The notes beneath the pieces were generated by a model that was given only the letters and a program-made list of their open reading frames with translations, was not told where the DNA came from and did no database searches. This document shows, in pieces, positions 8,305 to 15,873 of a DNA stretch of 37,936 nucleotides (the first letter of the stretch is position 1; every line of letters begins with the position of its first letter). Position numbers and translations under genes: made by a program. The stretch comes from Elusimicrobiota bacterium (lineage in GTDB: Bacteria; Elusimicrobiota; Elusimicrobia; UBA1565; UBA9628). The DNA is taken from contig PLZD01000029.1 in assembly GCA_003151975.1 (NCBI GenBank), positions 1 through 37,936 on the forward strand, given 5' to 3'.

Positions 8305-8981
8305 GATCGGTCCCCTTTGCTTTCCTCTTCTTCGTCAGTCATCGCCATCGCGGCTTGGCTATCCGTCAAAAGGCTTTGGTGGAGCTTCAGCGCGCCGGCC
8401 AGGCCGGCGCGCAGGCCCTGCAGATCGGTTCCAAGCTCCTTGGCCTTCGCTTCGTAATCGGCCTTCAGACGCTCATGAGCGGATGCGCGATCCTCTTCCT
8501 GTCGGTGGTACCAAGCTTCCTTCTCGCTCAGCTGTTCGAGCTTGAGCTGGGCGGCGGCCTCCCATTGGGTGAGCTTCTCGACGGTGAGGCGGGCTGCGGT
8601 CTCGTCCTGCCGCAGGCGTTCGAGAAGCAGCTGCGCCGACTCCTTGAGCTTAGCCGCCTCCAACTCGCGCGTCACGAGGCCGCCGATGTCGAGCTTGCCG
8701 GCCAAGGCGCGCAGGGCGTATTGTTCCGTGACTTCGTAGTAGCGCTTGCGCTCGTTGGGCTGCGGGGCAACGGCCTCGCCTTTGAGCTCACGGCATTCCC
8801 GTTCGATGTTCGCCCGGGCCTGCCGCTCGATCTCGAGCTTCTGGGTGAGCTCCTCGGTGAGCCGCTCGAGCGAGTGGAGCCGCTCCAGCGCCCAGCGCAA
8901 GGTCATGCGGGCGGTGTTGAGATTGTCGATCTCGTCGATCGCTTCGGGTTCCGTCGGGGCCCGGCCCCCCGATTTATCCAT
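8301..8981 (-). CDS. Coiled-coil protein, first gene of operon
   Basis: 226 residues from the ATG at 8979-8981 (MDKSGGRAPTEPEAIDEIDN). An acidic N-terminus is followed by coiled-coil segments from about residue 30 to 65 and 110 to 190, interrupted by a less helical stretch with NERKRYYEVTEQYALRALAG. No signal peptide or membrane segment. The shorter start is chosen because a well-formed promoter and a palindrome directly precede it; the upstream in-frame ATG at 9047 would place the promoter inside the gene. It leads a tightly coupled three-gene operon. Function unknown. Confidence 0.75.
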   Translation of the reverse strand: MDKSGGRAPTEPEAIDEIDNLNTARMTLRWALERLHSLERLTEELTQKLEIERQARANIERECRELKGEAVAPQPNERKRYYEVTEQYALRALAGKLDIGGLVTRELEAAKLKESAQLLLERLRQDETAARLTVEKLTQWEAAAQLKLEQLSEKEAWYHRQEEDRASAHERLKADYEAKAKELGTDLQGLRAGLAGALKLHQSLLTDSQAAMAMTDEEEESKGDRS

Positions 8982-9022
8982 AGGGATATCCCTTATATAA
9001 CCCTTGTGTGTTACATTTGCAA
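8982..9022 (-). promoter_or_regulatory. Promoter and palindromic operator of the coiled-coil operon
   Basis: On the minus strand: TTGCAA (9017-9022), 17-base spacer, TATATA (8994-8999), then the perfect 12-base palindrome AGGGATATCCCT (8982-8993), directly followed by ATG. The palindrome would span the transcription start, a position suited to repressor binding. This is the best sigma-70-type promoter in the window. Confidence 0.65.
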
Positions 9023-9129
9023 GCCCTAAACGGTCAGGAATTGTCAACCGGTACAGCCGGCCCTTGTCAAATCAGTTAAGAATGTTACCGAAGGATGGCG
9101 TTGATTGACCGGATGTCCTCCGTTTGTAG

Positions 9130-10443
9130 TTAGTTTGATCCTTGCGCGAGAAAAGCTTCCCGTGCGTTGATCCGTTCGTAGCGTTCGAAGGCCGGACGCG
9201 TCGCCGGCTCGAATTGCGGCCCTTCAAGAGTACGCCGTTTGTAGAACGGCGGGCGGCCAAAGGGCGATGGCGAGAGCCACGCGGGCTTAGGCGCCTTGGT
9301 GCGCATCAACCAGATTCGATTGAGCTCGCTTTCGATGGCGGCCGACAGCGCGAACGGATCCAGTTGCCGGCGCGCGTTGAGCAACTTCGCGCTTCGATCC
9401 GGAATCGTCAGCCGGTGCTTGGTGACGCGATCCAAAGGCGTCGCGGGAGCGTCGTAGCGGCGCTTGAGCTTTGATCCGACGCGCGTCTTGGACAGCAGCC
9501 TGACCGAAGGCTGGAACAAATTCTGGAACAACCGCAGCTCGCCGCGGTAGAGATTGTTGATCGCGCCCATCGCCTGCGCCGTGTCGTAGCGAGCGCAGCC
9601 GAGCAGCTTGCGCACATGCGTCCAGTTCTTCTGCTCGATATGGGCGTTGTCGTCTTTCTTGTAGGGCCGCCCGCGTGTGAATTGGATCTTGGGCTTTGTC
9701 TGGCAGTACTTCAGCAGATGAGCGTTGATGAATTCCGAGCCGTTGTCTGAATCGAGGCCGAGCAATGGGAATGGCAGTTCTCGACGGATATCGTCGATAG
9801 CTTGACAGATGCCGATCTGCCCCTTGCCCAGCACGCAGCGCCGCTCGACCCAGCCCGTAAAGATGTCGGTGAGGTTGAGGGTGTGAGCAAAAAGGCCCTC
9901 GGCGCAGTCGCCCGAATGGGAAACCAAGTCGACTTCCATGAACCCGGGACGGTCGACATCCCACGAGTCGGTCTTGATCGGGATTTGATGTTTGAGCAGC
10001 AAGCCGGGACGCGTCGTGCCGTAGATGCGGCGCCGGAGCAGGAACTTCTTCGGTTTGAGCCGGCGATCGATCGTCGGCGCGCTGATGTTGAGCAGGAGCT
10101 GTTCTTCTTGCGCGCTGAGCGTGAAGCGCTCGCGGATGGCGGGCAGCCAGAGAGCGATTGCCGGTTTGAGCCGTTGGCCGCACAGGTAGCCCGATGCCGA
10201 CCACGTCGCTTCGAGGATTTCGAGGAAGCGATGGTCGGCGTACGGCGAGGTCCTTGGCGCACGAGCCGGCTTGGCGTCGCCGGGTTTGGGCCCGTTAAGC
10301 AGGCGAAGCGCGTGTTTGCGGTGGCAGCGATACGTCTTGCAGAATTCGTCGAGTATTCGGCCCTTGTCGGCCTTGCTGGTCTTCAGCAAGTGATAGCGCT
10401 CGTAGACTGTTTTCATGTATTCCCACTTGGCCAACGGGCTCAT
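9130..10443 (-). CDS. DDE transposase, integrase-core type
   Basis: 437 residues. An N-terminal helix-turn-helix region (KADKGRILDEFCKTYRCHRKHALRLL, about 24-50) precedes a retroviral-integrase-like core. The catalytic triad is visible as D172 in MEVDLVSHSGD, D233 in LDSDNGSEFIN and E270 in NAHIEQKNW, with the D-35-E spacing typical of this fold. The motif LLKHQIPIKT before the first Asp is shared with a widespread group of bacterial integrase-catalytic-region transposases. No frameshift or internal stop is seen, so the enzyme may be active. A promoter inside the right end would read from 10535 leftwards. Confidence 0.92.
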   Translation of the reverse strand: MSPLAKWEYMKTVYERYHLLKTSKADKGRILDEFCKTYRCHRKHALRLLNGPKPGDAKPARAPRTSPYADHRFLEILEATWSASGYLCGQRLKPAIALWLPAIRERFTLSAQEEQLLLNISAPTIDRRLKPKKFLLRRRIYGTTRPGLLLKHQIPIKTDSWDVDRPGFMEVDLVSHSGDCAEGLFAHTLNLTDIFTGWVERRCVLGKGQIGICQAIDDIRRELPFPLLGLDSDNGSEFINAHLLKYCQTKPKIQFTRGRPYKKDDNAHIEQKNWTHVRKLLGCARYDTAQAMGAINNLYRGELRLFQNLFQPSVRLLSKTRVGSKLKRRYDAPATPLDRVTKHRLTIPDRSAKLLNARRQLDPFALSAAIESELNRIWLMRTKAPKPAWLSPSPFGRPPFYKRRTLEGPQFEPATRPAFERYERINAREAFLAQGSN

Positions 10444-10480
10444 CCAAGACGCCTCCCAAAGGCGCGTTATATCGCGCCGT

Positions 10481-10500
10481 TCGGTAACATCTTAAGTGAG
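10481..10500. repeat. Internal second copy of the IS terminal motif
   Basis: TCGGTAACATCTTAAGTGA repeats the right tip of the IS (TCGGTAACATTTTAAGTGA at 10516-10534) 35 bases further inside. It is probably a second transposase-binding site. The left end has only one copy. Confidence 0.6.
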
Positions 10501-10543
10501 TTAACGGCCCTTCGCTCGGTAACATTTTAAGTGATTCAATACG

Positions 10544-10577
10544 CGGCCTTGACGCGCCGCGGTTTGGGGGGCAAACT
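10544..10577 (+). promoter_or_regulatory. TTGACG-family promoter, shared word with 25616-25650
   Basis: TTGACG (10549-10554), 17-base spacer, CAAACT (10572-10577). The 35 bases at 10544-10578 are identical to 25616-25650, far more than two unrelated promoters would share. Seven bases downstream stands GTG (10585). The IS right end lies only nine bases upstream of this shared block. Confidence 0.55.
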
Positions 10578-10584
10578 CCCTGGC

Positions 10585-10602
10585 GTGAGGTGTACGAAAT
10601 GA
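10585..10602 (+). other. Possible leaderless 5-codon leader peptide
   Basis: GTG AGG TGT ACG AAA TGA starts seven bases after the -10 hexamer, the same distance at which other genes here begin. Its TGA overlaps the ATG of the next reading frame as ATGA (10599-10602), so ribosomes finishing it could restart on the downstream gene. It may equally be a remnant of an earlier gene start. Confidence 0.3.
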
Positions 10603-10865
10603 GCGGAGGTCGACTTGTTTTAGGCGGAGCTGCGGCCTTGATTTTGTCGGCGGCTTTGTACGCCGCGCACCTCGGCTGGGACGGCTTCTATGTCGACCCG
10701 CTCGACCATCGTCCGCACTTGACGCGCACCATCGTTTTCATGGTTCGGGGAGCCGACGGCGCTAACTACGTCGTGTTCCGAAAGTTGCGGTACGGCCCTT
10801 CCGGCAAAGATCTGCGAGATCGCACTGAACAGCAGCTGACTGGCGGAGGCTCTCCCGCGCCCTAG
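10599..10865 (+). CDS. Small membrane-anchored protein of unknown function
   Basis: 88 residues: one N-terminal hydrophobic helix (LVLGGAAALILSAALYAAHLG, about 6-26) followed by a short soluble domain of about 60 residues (DGFYVDPLDHRP, then TIVFMVRGADGANYVVFRKL). It could be an uncleaved signal anchor with a periplasmic domain. I do not recognise a family. The ATG is preferred because of its ATGA overlap with the mini-frame; GTG at 10590 is in the same frame and equally possible. Its TAG stop shares the CTAG palindrome at 10862-10865 with the stop of the convergent msrA. Confidence 0.55.
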   Translation: MSGGRLVLGGAAALILSAALYAAHLGWDGFYVDPLDHRPHLTRTIVFMVRGADGANYVVFRKLRYGPSGKDLRDRTEQQLTGGGSPAP

Positions 10866-11452
10866 TCGCCGAGGATGGACTCGGGCCGCAGCCAGTGGCA
10901 GGTGTAGCCGTGCGGATGCTTCTGGAGATAATCCTGGTGCTCTTCCTCGGCCTTCCACCAAGGCCCGGCCTTCACGATCTCGGTCACGATGGGCTTGCCG
11001 AATTTCCCGTGAGTCTGCAGGCGCGCCTTGAACGCCTCGGCCGTCTTGCGCTGGGCCTCGGTGTGGTAGAAGATCGCCGAGCGGTAAGAGGCGCCCATGT
11101 CGTTGCCTTGTTGATTCAAAGTCGTCGGGTCGTGCATGCGGAAATACCAGCGCAATAGGACCTCAAAGGAGATTTTCGTGGGATCATAGACGACCTGTAC
11201 GGTCTCCGCGTGGCCTTCGTGGTTTCGGTAGGTCGCGTGATCGACTTTTCCGCCCGTGTAGCCGGCCTCGGTGTGGATGACTCCGGGAATCGCGCGGAAA
11301 ATCTCCTGCATTCCCCAAAAGCAGCCCCCGGCCAGATCGACGACTTCGGTCTTATCCATTTTCTTGTTTCCTTTCTTTTCCGCCGCCCGCGCGGCCGGAG
11401 CCGCGAATGCGGTCAATGCTATCAAAATTCCCGTTATCATTTTCTTTTTCAT
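10862..11452 (-). CDS. msrA: Peptide methionine sulfoxide reductase MsrA, exported form
   Basis: 196 residues from the ATG at 11450-11452. A typical signal peptide (MKKKMITGILIALTAFAAPAARAA) precedes the MsrA domain, which opens VVDLAGGCFWGMQEIFRAIPGV: GGCFWG carries the catalytic Cys. Further landmarks are GYTGGKVDHATYRNHEGHAETVQVVYDP and AEEEHQDYLQKHPHGYTCHW. MsrA reduces methionine-S-sulfoxide in proteins; the signal peptide points to repair of envelope proteins. The reading frame stays open far upstream but overlaps the preceding gene out of frame, so the signal-peptide start is preferred. It follows the 11485-13326 gene by 32 bases and is probably co-transcribed. Confidence 0.93.
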   Translation of the reverse strand: MKKKMITGILIALTAFAAPAARAAEKKGNKKMDKTEVVDLAGGCFWGMQEIFRAIPGVIHTEAGYTGGKVDHATYRNHEGHAETVQVVYDPTKISFEVLLRWYFRMHDPTTLNQQGNDMGASYRSAIFYHTEAQRKTAEAFKARLQTHGKFGKPIVTEIVKAGPWWKAEEEHQDYLQKHPHGYTCHWLRPESILGD

Positions 11453-11484
11453 GTCGCAAATGAGTGCCGGAGGAGGCCGATCCG

Positions 11485-13326
11485 TTACAGCGCGTGCGCC
11501 TTGTCGAGCAAAGCCAGAGCCTGGGCATACGGCGGCGTCCAGGGTCCTTGGATGCGCGAGGACGCGGGGCTGATGGCCGCCCACTTCGCGCCGATCTCCT
11601 CCCAATCGCCGCCGTTGGCCAGGCCTTCGATCACCGCGATGACTGCGTCGTTGTTGACGTGGCCTTGACCCGTGCCGGTGTTGACGATGAAGGAACAGCT
11701 TGCGCAGGAACGTCGCAATGCCTGCAAGTCCCAAGCGCTGCGGCAGGCGCCGTCGAGGACGAGCTTGTGCTTCGTCACGCCCTTGCCGAAAAGGCGCCCG
11801 ATGTTGAACTGCGCGTGGTTGCGCAGGATGACGCCCTGGACGGCGGGATCGCGCAGGTCGCGCGCGACGTCGGCCAGGAACTTCTTGGCCACGGCGTCGT
11901 GCATGAAGCCCTCGTCGTCGCCTTCGTAGAGCCGGGCGACGAGGCGCACCGTCACGCCGCCGAAGGTCTTGGTCAGCGTCGCGCCGTCGGGATCGGTCTC
12001 CTGCGCGTAGCCGCGCGCGAGGAACCGCGACTTCCAGCCGTTGAAGCTCGTCGGGTTGGCGAACTGCATGACAAAGGTCCAGCGATCCGCCGGCCAAGAG
12101 TCGGTGGGATCCGTGGGGGACAGGCCGGCGTCCTCAAGCAGTCCCGGCGGCAGCCTTTGAGCGAGCATGTCGATGCGCGCGTGCAGCTTCTTCGGAAGGA
12201 TCGGCTCGTTGACCTTGGCAAATAACGCGATGCGTCGCGCCGTCGCGGGGTCGGCGGCCGCGGCGCGCGCCTCGAGCCCGTTGAAGAACGCCGTCAGAGC
12301 TCCCGAAGCTTTGCCTTGCGCCGCGAGCTGGGTCATGAGCCCCTCGAGCCGTGACGCCTTGAGTCTTGCCGCGGCGGCGCTCCCGTCGGGAAACAGGTAC
12401 GGGACGATCGCGCCGGCTTCGGACGGATGAGTCTTAAGATAGGGCAGCAACGCGTCGTAGGCGTGGGCGCGCAGCAGGAATTCCGCCGCGTCGCGTTCGT
12501 GCGGATCGACCTCGGCGATAAAAGAGGACAGCGTTCGCTCGTCGGCGGAAAGCAGTTCGGTCATGCGCCGAAAGTAGAGCTGCGAGTCGTACGAGTGCGC
12601 CGCGTGGCTGTTGGACAACGCGACATAAACGGTCAGAGGGCTTTTGAGCGAATTGGCGAACGCCTCTTTGCTGGACGGCTCAAGCCCCGCGACGAGCGCC
12701 AGCTCCCGGCGCAGCTCTCCGGTCATGCCCGCGCCGCCGCCGTCTTGGATCGCCGCGGTCAGCGCGCGCAGCGCCTCTGGAGCCGCGGCGGAGAGACCGG
12801 TCGCAGAATCCTCGTCGGCTTGAAAGCGCGCCGCCAGAGTCTTCAAAGCTTTGGCTCTCCGCTTGTCGTCGCGCAAGCCGGCGGCTATGCTGGCCCACGA
12901 TGAATCGAACGGCGGCTCGATGTAAGGCGGCTTGGGAGCCGGCGGAGCGGGCGGAGCCGGGGCGGGCGCTAAAACAGCGGAGAGAGCCAGATTCTGAAGG
13001 CCGTCGTTGAACGCGACGAGCGAGCGATACGCGCCGTCGATCTTGAGCGAGAGCGTCGCAGCGCTGCGCGCCGTCGCCTTTGACGGGTGATCGGAGGCCG
13101 CCAGGCCGAGCGCCGCGTCGAGCTCCTCGGGAGTCAGTCCCGGCGGGAGCGCGGATCCGTCCGCGCCCAAGTGAAAACAGCTTCCGTCCCGCAGGGCGAA
13201 GCCGCGCTCGTGCAAGCGAGCCTCATCGAGCGCGTGACGCGCTAGGACCTGCCGGTAGGCCGGCGCCGGCTGCGACGATGCGGAAGAGGCCAGCCATACG
13301 CTGAGGAGCAAGGTCAAAAGCGGCAT
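11485..13326 (-). CDS. Large secreted protein with possible caspase-like C-terminal domain
   Basis: 613 residues. A signal peptide (MPLLTLLLSVWLASSASS) is followed by a helical region, a Pro/Ala linker at about 117-135, and a long helical-repeat-like middle. The last 110 residues contain GVILRNHAQF, KHKLVLDGACRS and CASCSFIVNTGTGQGHVNNDAVIAVIEGL, then DWEEIGAKW. This His ... Gly-x-Cys-x-Ser layout resembles the C-terminal domains of some bacterial proteins with an H/C pair of caspase type, but I cannot prove the fold. The ATG is six bases after a TAAAAT hexamer, suggesting a leaderless start. It is followed by msrA, so an envelope stress or quality-control role is conceivable. Confidence 0.6.
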   Translation of the reverse strand: MPLLTLLLSVWLASSASSQPAPAYRQVLARHALDEARLHERGFALRDGSCFHLGADGSALPPGLTPEELDAALGLAASDHPSKATARSAATLSLKIDGAYRSLVAFNDGLQNLALSAVLAPAPAPPAPPAPKPPYIEPPFDSSWASIAAGLRDDKRRAKALKTLAARFQADEDSATGLSAAAPEALRALTAAIQDGGGAGMTGELRRELALVAGLEPSSKEAFANSLKSPLTVYVALSNSHAAHSYDSQLYFRRMTELLSADERTLSSFIAEVDPHERDAAEFLLRAHAYDALLPYLKTHPSEAGAIVPYLFPDGSAAAARLKASRLEGLMTQLAAQGKASGALTAFFNGLEARAAAADPATARRIALFAKVNEPILPKKLHARIDMLAQRLPPGLLEDAGLSPTDPTDSWPADRWTFVMQFANPTSFNGWKSRFLARGYAQETDPDGATLTKTFGGVTVRLVARLYEGDDEGFMHDAVAKKFLADVARDLRDPAVQGVILRNHAQFNIGRLFGKGVTKHKLVLDGACRSAWDLQALRRSCASCSFIVNTGTGQGHVNNDAVIAVIEGLANGGDWEEIGAKWAAISPASSRIQGPWTPPYAQALALLDKAHAL

Positions 13327-13332
13327 CCCTCC

Positions 13333-13338
13333 ATTTTA
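13333..13338 (-). promoter_or_regulatory. -10 box of the 11485-13326 gene
   Basis: TAAAAT on the minus strand, six bases before ATG. The intervening GGAGGG is too close to the ATG to serve as a normal Shine-Dalgarno sequence. Confidence 0.4.
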
Positions 13339-13369
13339 CCTCGGCGGGAGGAATCTGCTCTGAGACCAA

Positions 13370-13398
13370 AGGCCCAGCGGCGGCGGGACAATGGGCCT
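13370..13398 (-). terminator. Hairpin downstream of the phosphatase-superfamily gene
   Basis: A perfect 7-base stem AGGCCCA / TGGGCCT with a 15-base loop, 23 bases after the stop of the 13421-15769 gene (reading on minus). Only TTT follows the stem, so termination strength is uncertain. Confidence 0.4.
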
Positions 13399-13420
13399 GG
13401 AGTCTTCGTCTCCGGTCGGA

Positions 13421-15769
13421 CTATCGCTGGAAGGCAAGGCCCAGCAGCTTTCGCCAGTGCGCGGCAGCGAGGAGATTGCGCCAGTACGGGATCGGCCTGC
13501 CGTAGTCCGCGACGCGGCGCGGAGGATTTTCCGCCAGAACTCCCGGCGCGAAGGCCTCGGCGATCAGCGAGCCGTCCATATCGTCGGCCAGCGGCATCCC
13601 GAGGATGTAGAGCGCCGTCGGAGCGACGTCGGGCATATAGACATCCTGTCGGAGCTTGTGAGGACGTATCAGCGGACCCCGGATGGCCAGTATTCCAGGG
13701 CCCATGTGCGTTCCCTGAATGGGCGGGAAGTCGAAGAAGTCGAGGGCATGCAGGCTCATTCCCAGCGCCTCCACGGAAGAAATAGAGCCGCCGGTCGGAG
13801 CCTCTTGGTTGAAACCGACCGAGAACCGGCCGCCTTTGGAGGAAACACCGACCGCGGAGAACATCGGCTGCCCCTGGGGGACGTACCGCACCGACTTCAG
13901 AAAAGCCGCGAGCTGGGCGGCGAGGCGGTCATCCGCATCCGGGCCATTGAGGACGATGATTGAACGTCTGGCGTCGTCGCCGATTTCAAAATTGCAGGGA
14001 ACGGGCGCCGCGCGCCGCGACGCCCGCCGGAAGGCCTCGACGAGCTTTGGAAGGCTCAGGAGAAGGGTCGGCGCGTATTCAGGATCCGGCCCGAAGCCGT
14101 GGTCCGACATCACGATGAGATTCTCGCAGCTGCTCATGAGCTGGCCCACCATCCGGTCCGCTCTGCGGTACGCGTCGATGAAGTCGCGGCCGCTCGGGTT
14201 CCAGTGCCGTGCCATTTCGGCCCGGAGGGCGGGATCGGCGCGCTGCTCGGGGGACAGGGGCTGGGACGAGGGCTCGAATTGGATCCACCTCTGGTGGCTC
14301 AACGTATCGACCGACAGCAGCCACGCGCAGAAAAAGTCGAGAGAGCCCTTCGCTATGGTGCGCGCCGACGCTCGGATCACCTGTTCGTCCCAAGATTCAA
14401 TGATCGCCTTCACGTCGGCCTCGGCGCCCAGAGAGAACCGCGGGAGGACCTCGTCCAACTCGGCGGCCAACGCCGGGGGGGACGTGGTATCCGCCGCCGA
14501 TTGGATGGCGCCCAGCCGTTGGATCAAATTCCTGATGTCCGCCCTCGTGACTCCGAAGGTCGCCGCGAACTCGGCCGTCGTCGGGTCCTTCAATATCCGC
14601 TTCGCGTCCGGATCGCCCAGCGCGTTGAGCGCGAAATAGGCCGGAGAAATCAGCGCGCCGCGAACGGGCCCGGGGGGGAAGGTCTCCGGAATGTTGATGA
14701 CCGCGACGGTGCGGCCCAGGCCGGACGCGATCTCCCAGAGGGCGACGCTGCGGCGGCTCGACGGGTGAACCTCGTCTCCCGTGATGCCGTGGCGAAAAGG
14801 AAGCTTGCCCGTCAAGGCACTGTACCCGTTGGGGTAGCTCTGGTAATCGTGTCCCCAAAGCTTCGCGGCGGTCAGCGTCCCATAGGCCGATTCGTCCATG
14901 AGGCGAGCGAAATTGGGAAGCAGCCCGCGGCGGATGAGCGGGAGGAGGACGTGCCAGCTCGCGCCGTCGACGACGAGCAGCCCGAGACGCACCCTCGGCC
15001 GGTCTCCCGTCCGGGGCCTGTCCGGCGGTCCCTCGGAGGGGCTGGGCGAAATCGCGACGACGGTCGAAGGCCAGACCGAAAACGAGGCCGCCCCCAGCGC
15101 CTTGCCCTTGGGCCAGCGGTCGCTGCTGACGACGGCGTGATAGAGGTGCCGGAAACGGGTCGTCCTGAGGATCTGCCGGTAAGTCCATCGACCCGAGCCG
15201 CCGCTCATCTCGCGGGGAGTCCATCCGCCCAGATCGGACGGTTCCCCCGCGGCGTTCCAATCGCCGGAGACGAAGACCTTGCCGTTCCTCCCCGGCTTAC
15301 CCTTGAAGACGATCGTCACCGGGACGCTCTCGCGGAGGTGCTCCCAGTGCCTGCCGGAGGCCGCCGCCCCCCCGAGCTTGATCCAGTGCTCGAGGAGCTC
15401 CGCCTTCCACGCGGGCAGTTCCGCGTTCCAGGTCGCGACGTCGTCAAAGGCGGCGTCCACCAACCCGGTCAACTCCGGGACGCTCAGCGCGGCGGACCGA
15501 AGCAGCAGGACGGACAAGTCGCGCGCTCCCCGTTCATCTCCCTCGTCGTGGAGCTCGCGCAGCAGCGCGATGAGCCGGGCCCTCTCGGCCGGGCGCGCGA
15601 GCATCGAGCGCAGGGCGCCGGGGTCGGCGGTCACCGCGGCGCGCAGGGAGCGCTGCGTGCGCTCGTTCGCGGTCGGCCACGCGGCTTTGAGCGCGATCAG
15701 AGCCGCGCCGAAAGCCAAGAGGCCGCCGGCGAGGCGCAGGCCGCGCGGTCGGAGGAATCTGGGGCTCAC
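13421..15769 (-). CDS. Alkaline-phosphatase-superfamily hydrolase with starch-binding-like domain
   Basis: 782 residues: N-terminal membrane anchor (about 12-30), helical region to about 145, then a beta-rich module at 150-232 (KVFVSGDWNAAGEPSD, then GRWTYRQIL and HAVVSSDRWP) resembling CBM20/CBM48/AMPK-type glycan-binding domains. From about 258 comes an alkaline phosphatase/type I phosphodiesterase fold: LLVVDGASWH (first metal Asp), YQSYPNGYSALTGKLPFRHGITGD with Ser311 in the nucleophile position, SVDTLSHQRW, LIVMSDHGFGPD, and IQGTHMGPG. Expected activity is hydrolysis of a phosphoester, phosphonate or sulfate outside the membrane, possibly on a carbohydrate. GTG start, seven bases after TAGAAT. 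Confidence 0.8.
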   Translation of the reverse strand: MSPRFLRPRGLRLAGGLLAFGAALIALKAAWPTANERTQRSLRAAVTADPGALRSMLARPAERARLIALLRELHDEGDERGARDLSVLLLRSAALSVPELTGLVDAAFDDVATWNAELPAWKAELLEHWIKLGGAAASGRHWEHLRESVPVTIVFKGKPGRNGKVFVSGDWNAAGEPSDLGGWTPREMSGGSGRWTYRQILRTTRFRHLYHAVVSSDRWPKGKALGAASFSVWPSTVVAISPSPSEGPPDRPRTGDRPRVRLGLLVVDGASWHVLLPLIRRGLLPNFARLMDESAYGTLTAAKLWGHDYQSYPNGYSALTGKLPFRHGITGDEVHPSSRRSVALWEIASGLGRTVAVINIPETFPPGPVRGALISPAYFALNALGDPDAKRILKDPTTAEFAATFGVTRADIRNLIQRLGAIQSAADTTSPPALAAELDEVLPRFSLGAEADVKAIIESWDEQVIRASARTIAKGSLDFFCAWLLSVDTLSHQRWIQFEPSSQPLSPEQRADPALRAEMARHWNPSGRDFIDAYRRADRMVGQLMSSCENLIVMSDHGFGPDPEYAPTLLLSLPKLVEAFRRASRRAAPVPCNFEIGDDARRSIIVLNGPDADDRLAAQLAAFLKSVRYVPQGQPMFSAVGVSSKGGRFSVGFNQEAPTGGSISSVEALGMSLHALDFFDFPPIQGTHMGPGILAIRGPLIRPHKLRQDVYMPDVAPTALYILGMPLADDMDGSLIAEAFAPGVLAENPPRRVADYGRPIPYWRNLLAAAHWRKLLGLAFQR

Positions 15770-15776
15770 GAGCGAT

Positions 15777-15782
15777 ATTCTA
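15777..15782 (-). promoter_or_regulatory. -10 box of the phosphatase-superfamily gene
   Basis: TAGAAT on the minus strand, seven bases before the GTG at 15769. An inverted repeat GCGTC-ATC-GACGC lies about 10-22 bases upstream (15792-15804) in the spacer and -35 region. Confidence 0.45.
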
Positions 15783-15835
15783 CGATTGTTTGCGTCGATG
15801 ACGCAGGCCGCGAAGCGTTCCCGCTGAGCCGGCCT

Positions 15836-15864
15836 TTCGGAGCGCCTTCAAAGTTTCGTAAGAT
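15836..15864 (+). promoter_or_regulatory. Promoter of asnS
   Basis: TTCGGA (15836-15841), 17-base spacer, TAAGAT (15859-15864), nine bases before ATG. No Shine-Dalgarno sequence precedes the ATG, so a leaderless or very short-leader message is expected. It diverges from the promoter at 15777. Confidence 0.45.
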
Positions 15865-15873
15865 GGCTTTCGC

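Larger units (their letters stand above)
9071..10535 (-). mobile_element. Complete insertion sequence, 1465 bp, TCAA target duplication
   Basis: The element starts ATCAGTTAAGAATGTTACCGA at 9071 and ends with the inverted counterpart (minus-strand reading ATCACTTAAAATGTTACCGA) at 10516-10535. It is bracketed by TCAA at 9067-9070 and 10536-10539, a likely 4-base target-site duplication. It carries one intact DDE transposase on the minus strand. An extra copy of the terminal motif lies inside the right end at 10481-10500. The element separates the coiled-coil operon promoter from the promoter at 10549. Family placement (IS481/ISNCY-like integrase type) is by transposase resemblance only. Confidence 0.85.

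Noticed and set aside
11453-12097. Long in-frame upstream extension of msrA
   Set aside because: It overlaps the preceding gene in another frame, has Arg/Pro-rich shadow composition, and a proper signal peptide starts at 11452.
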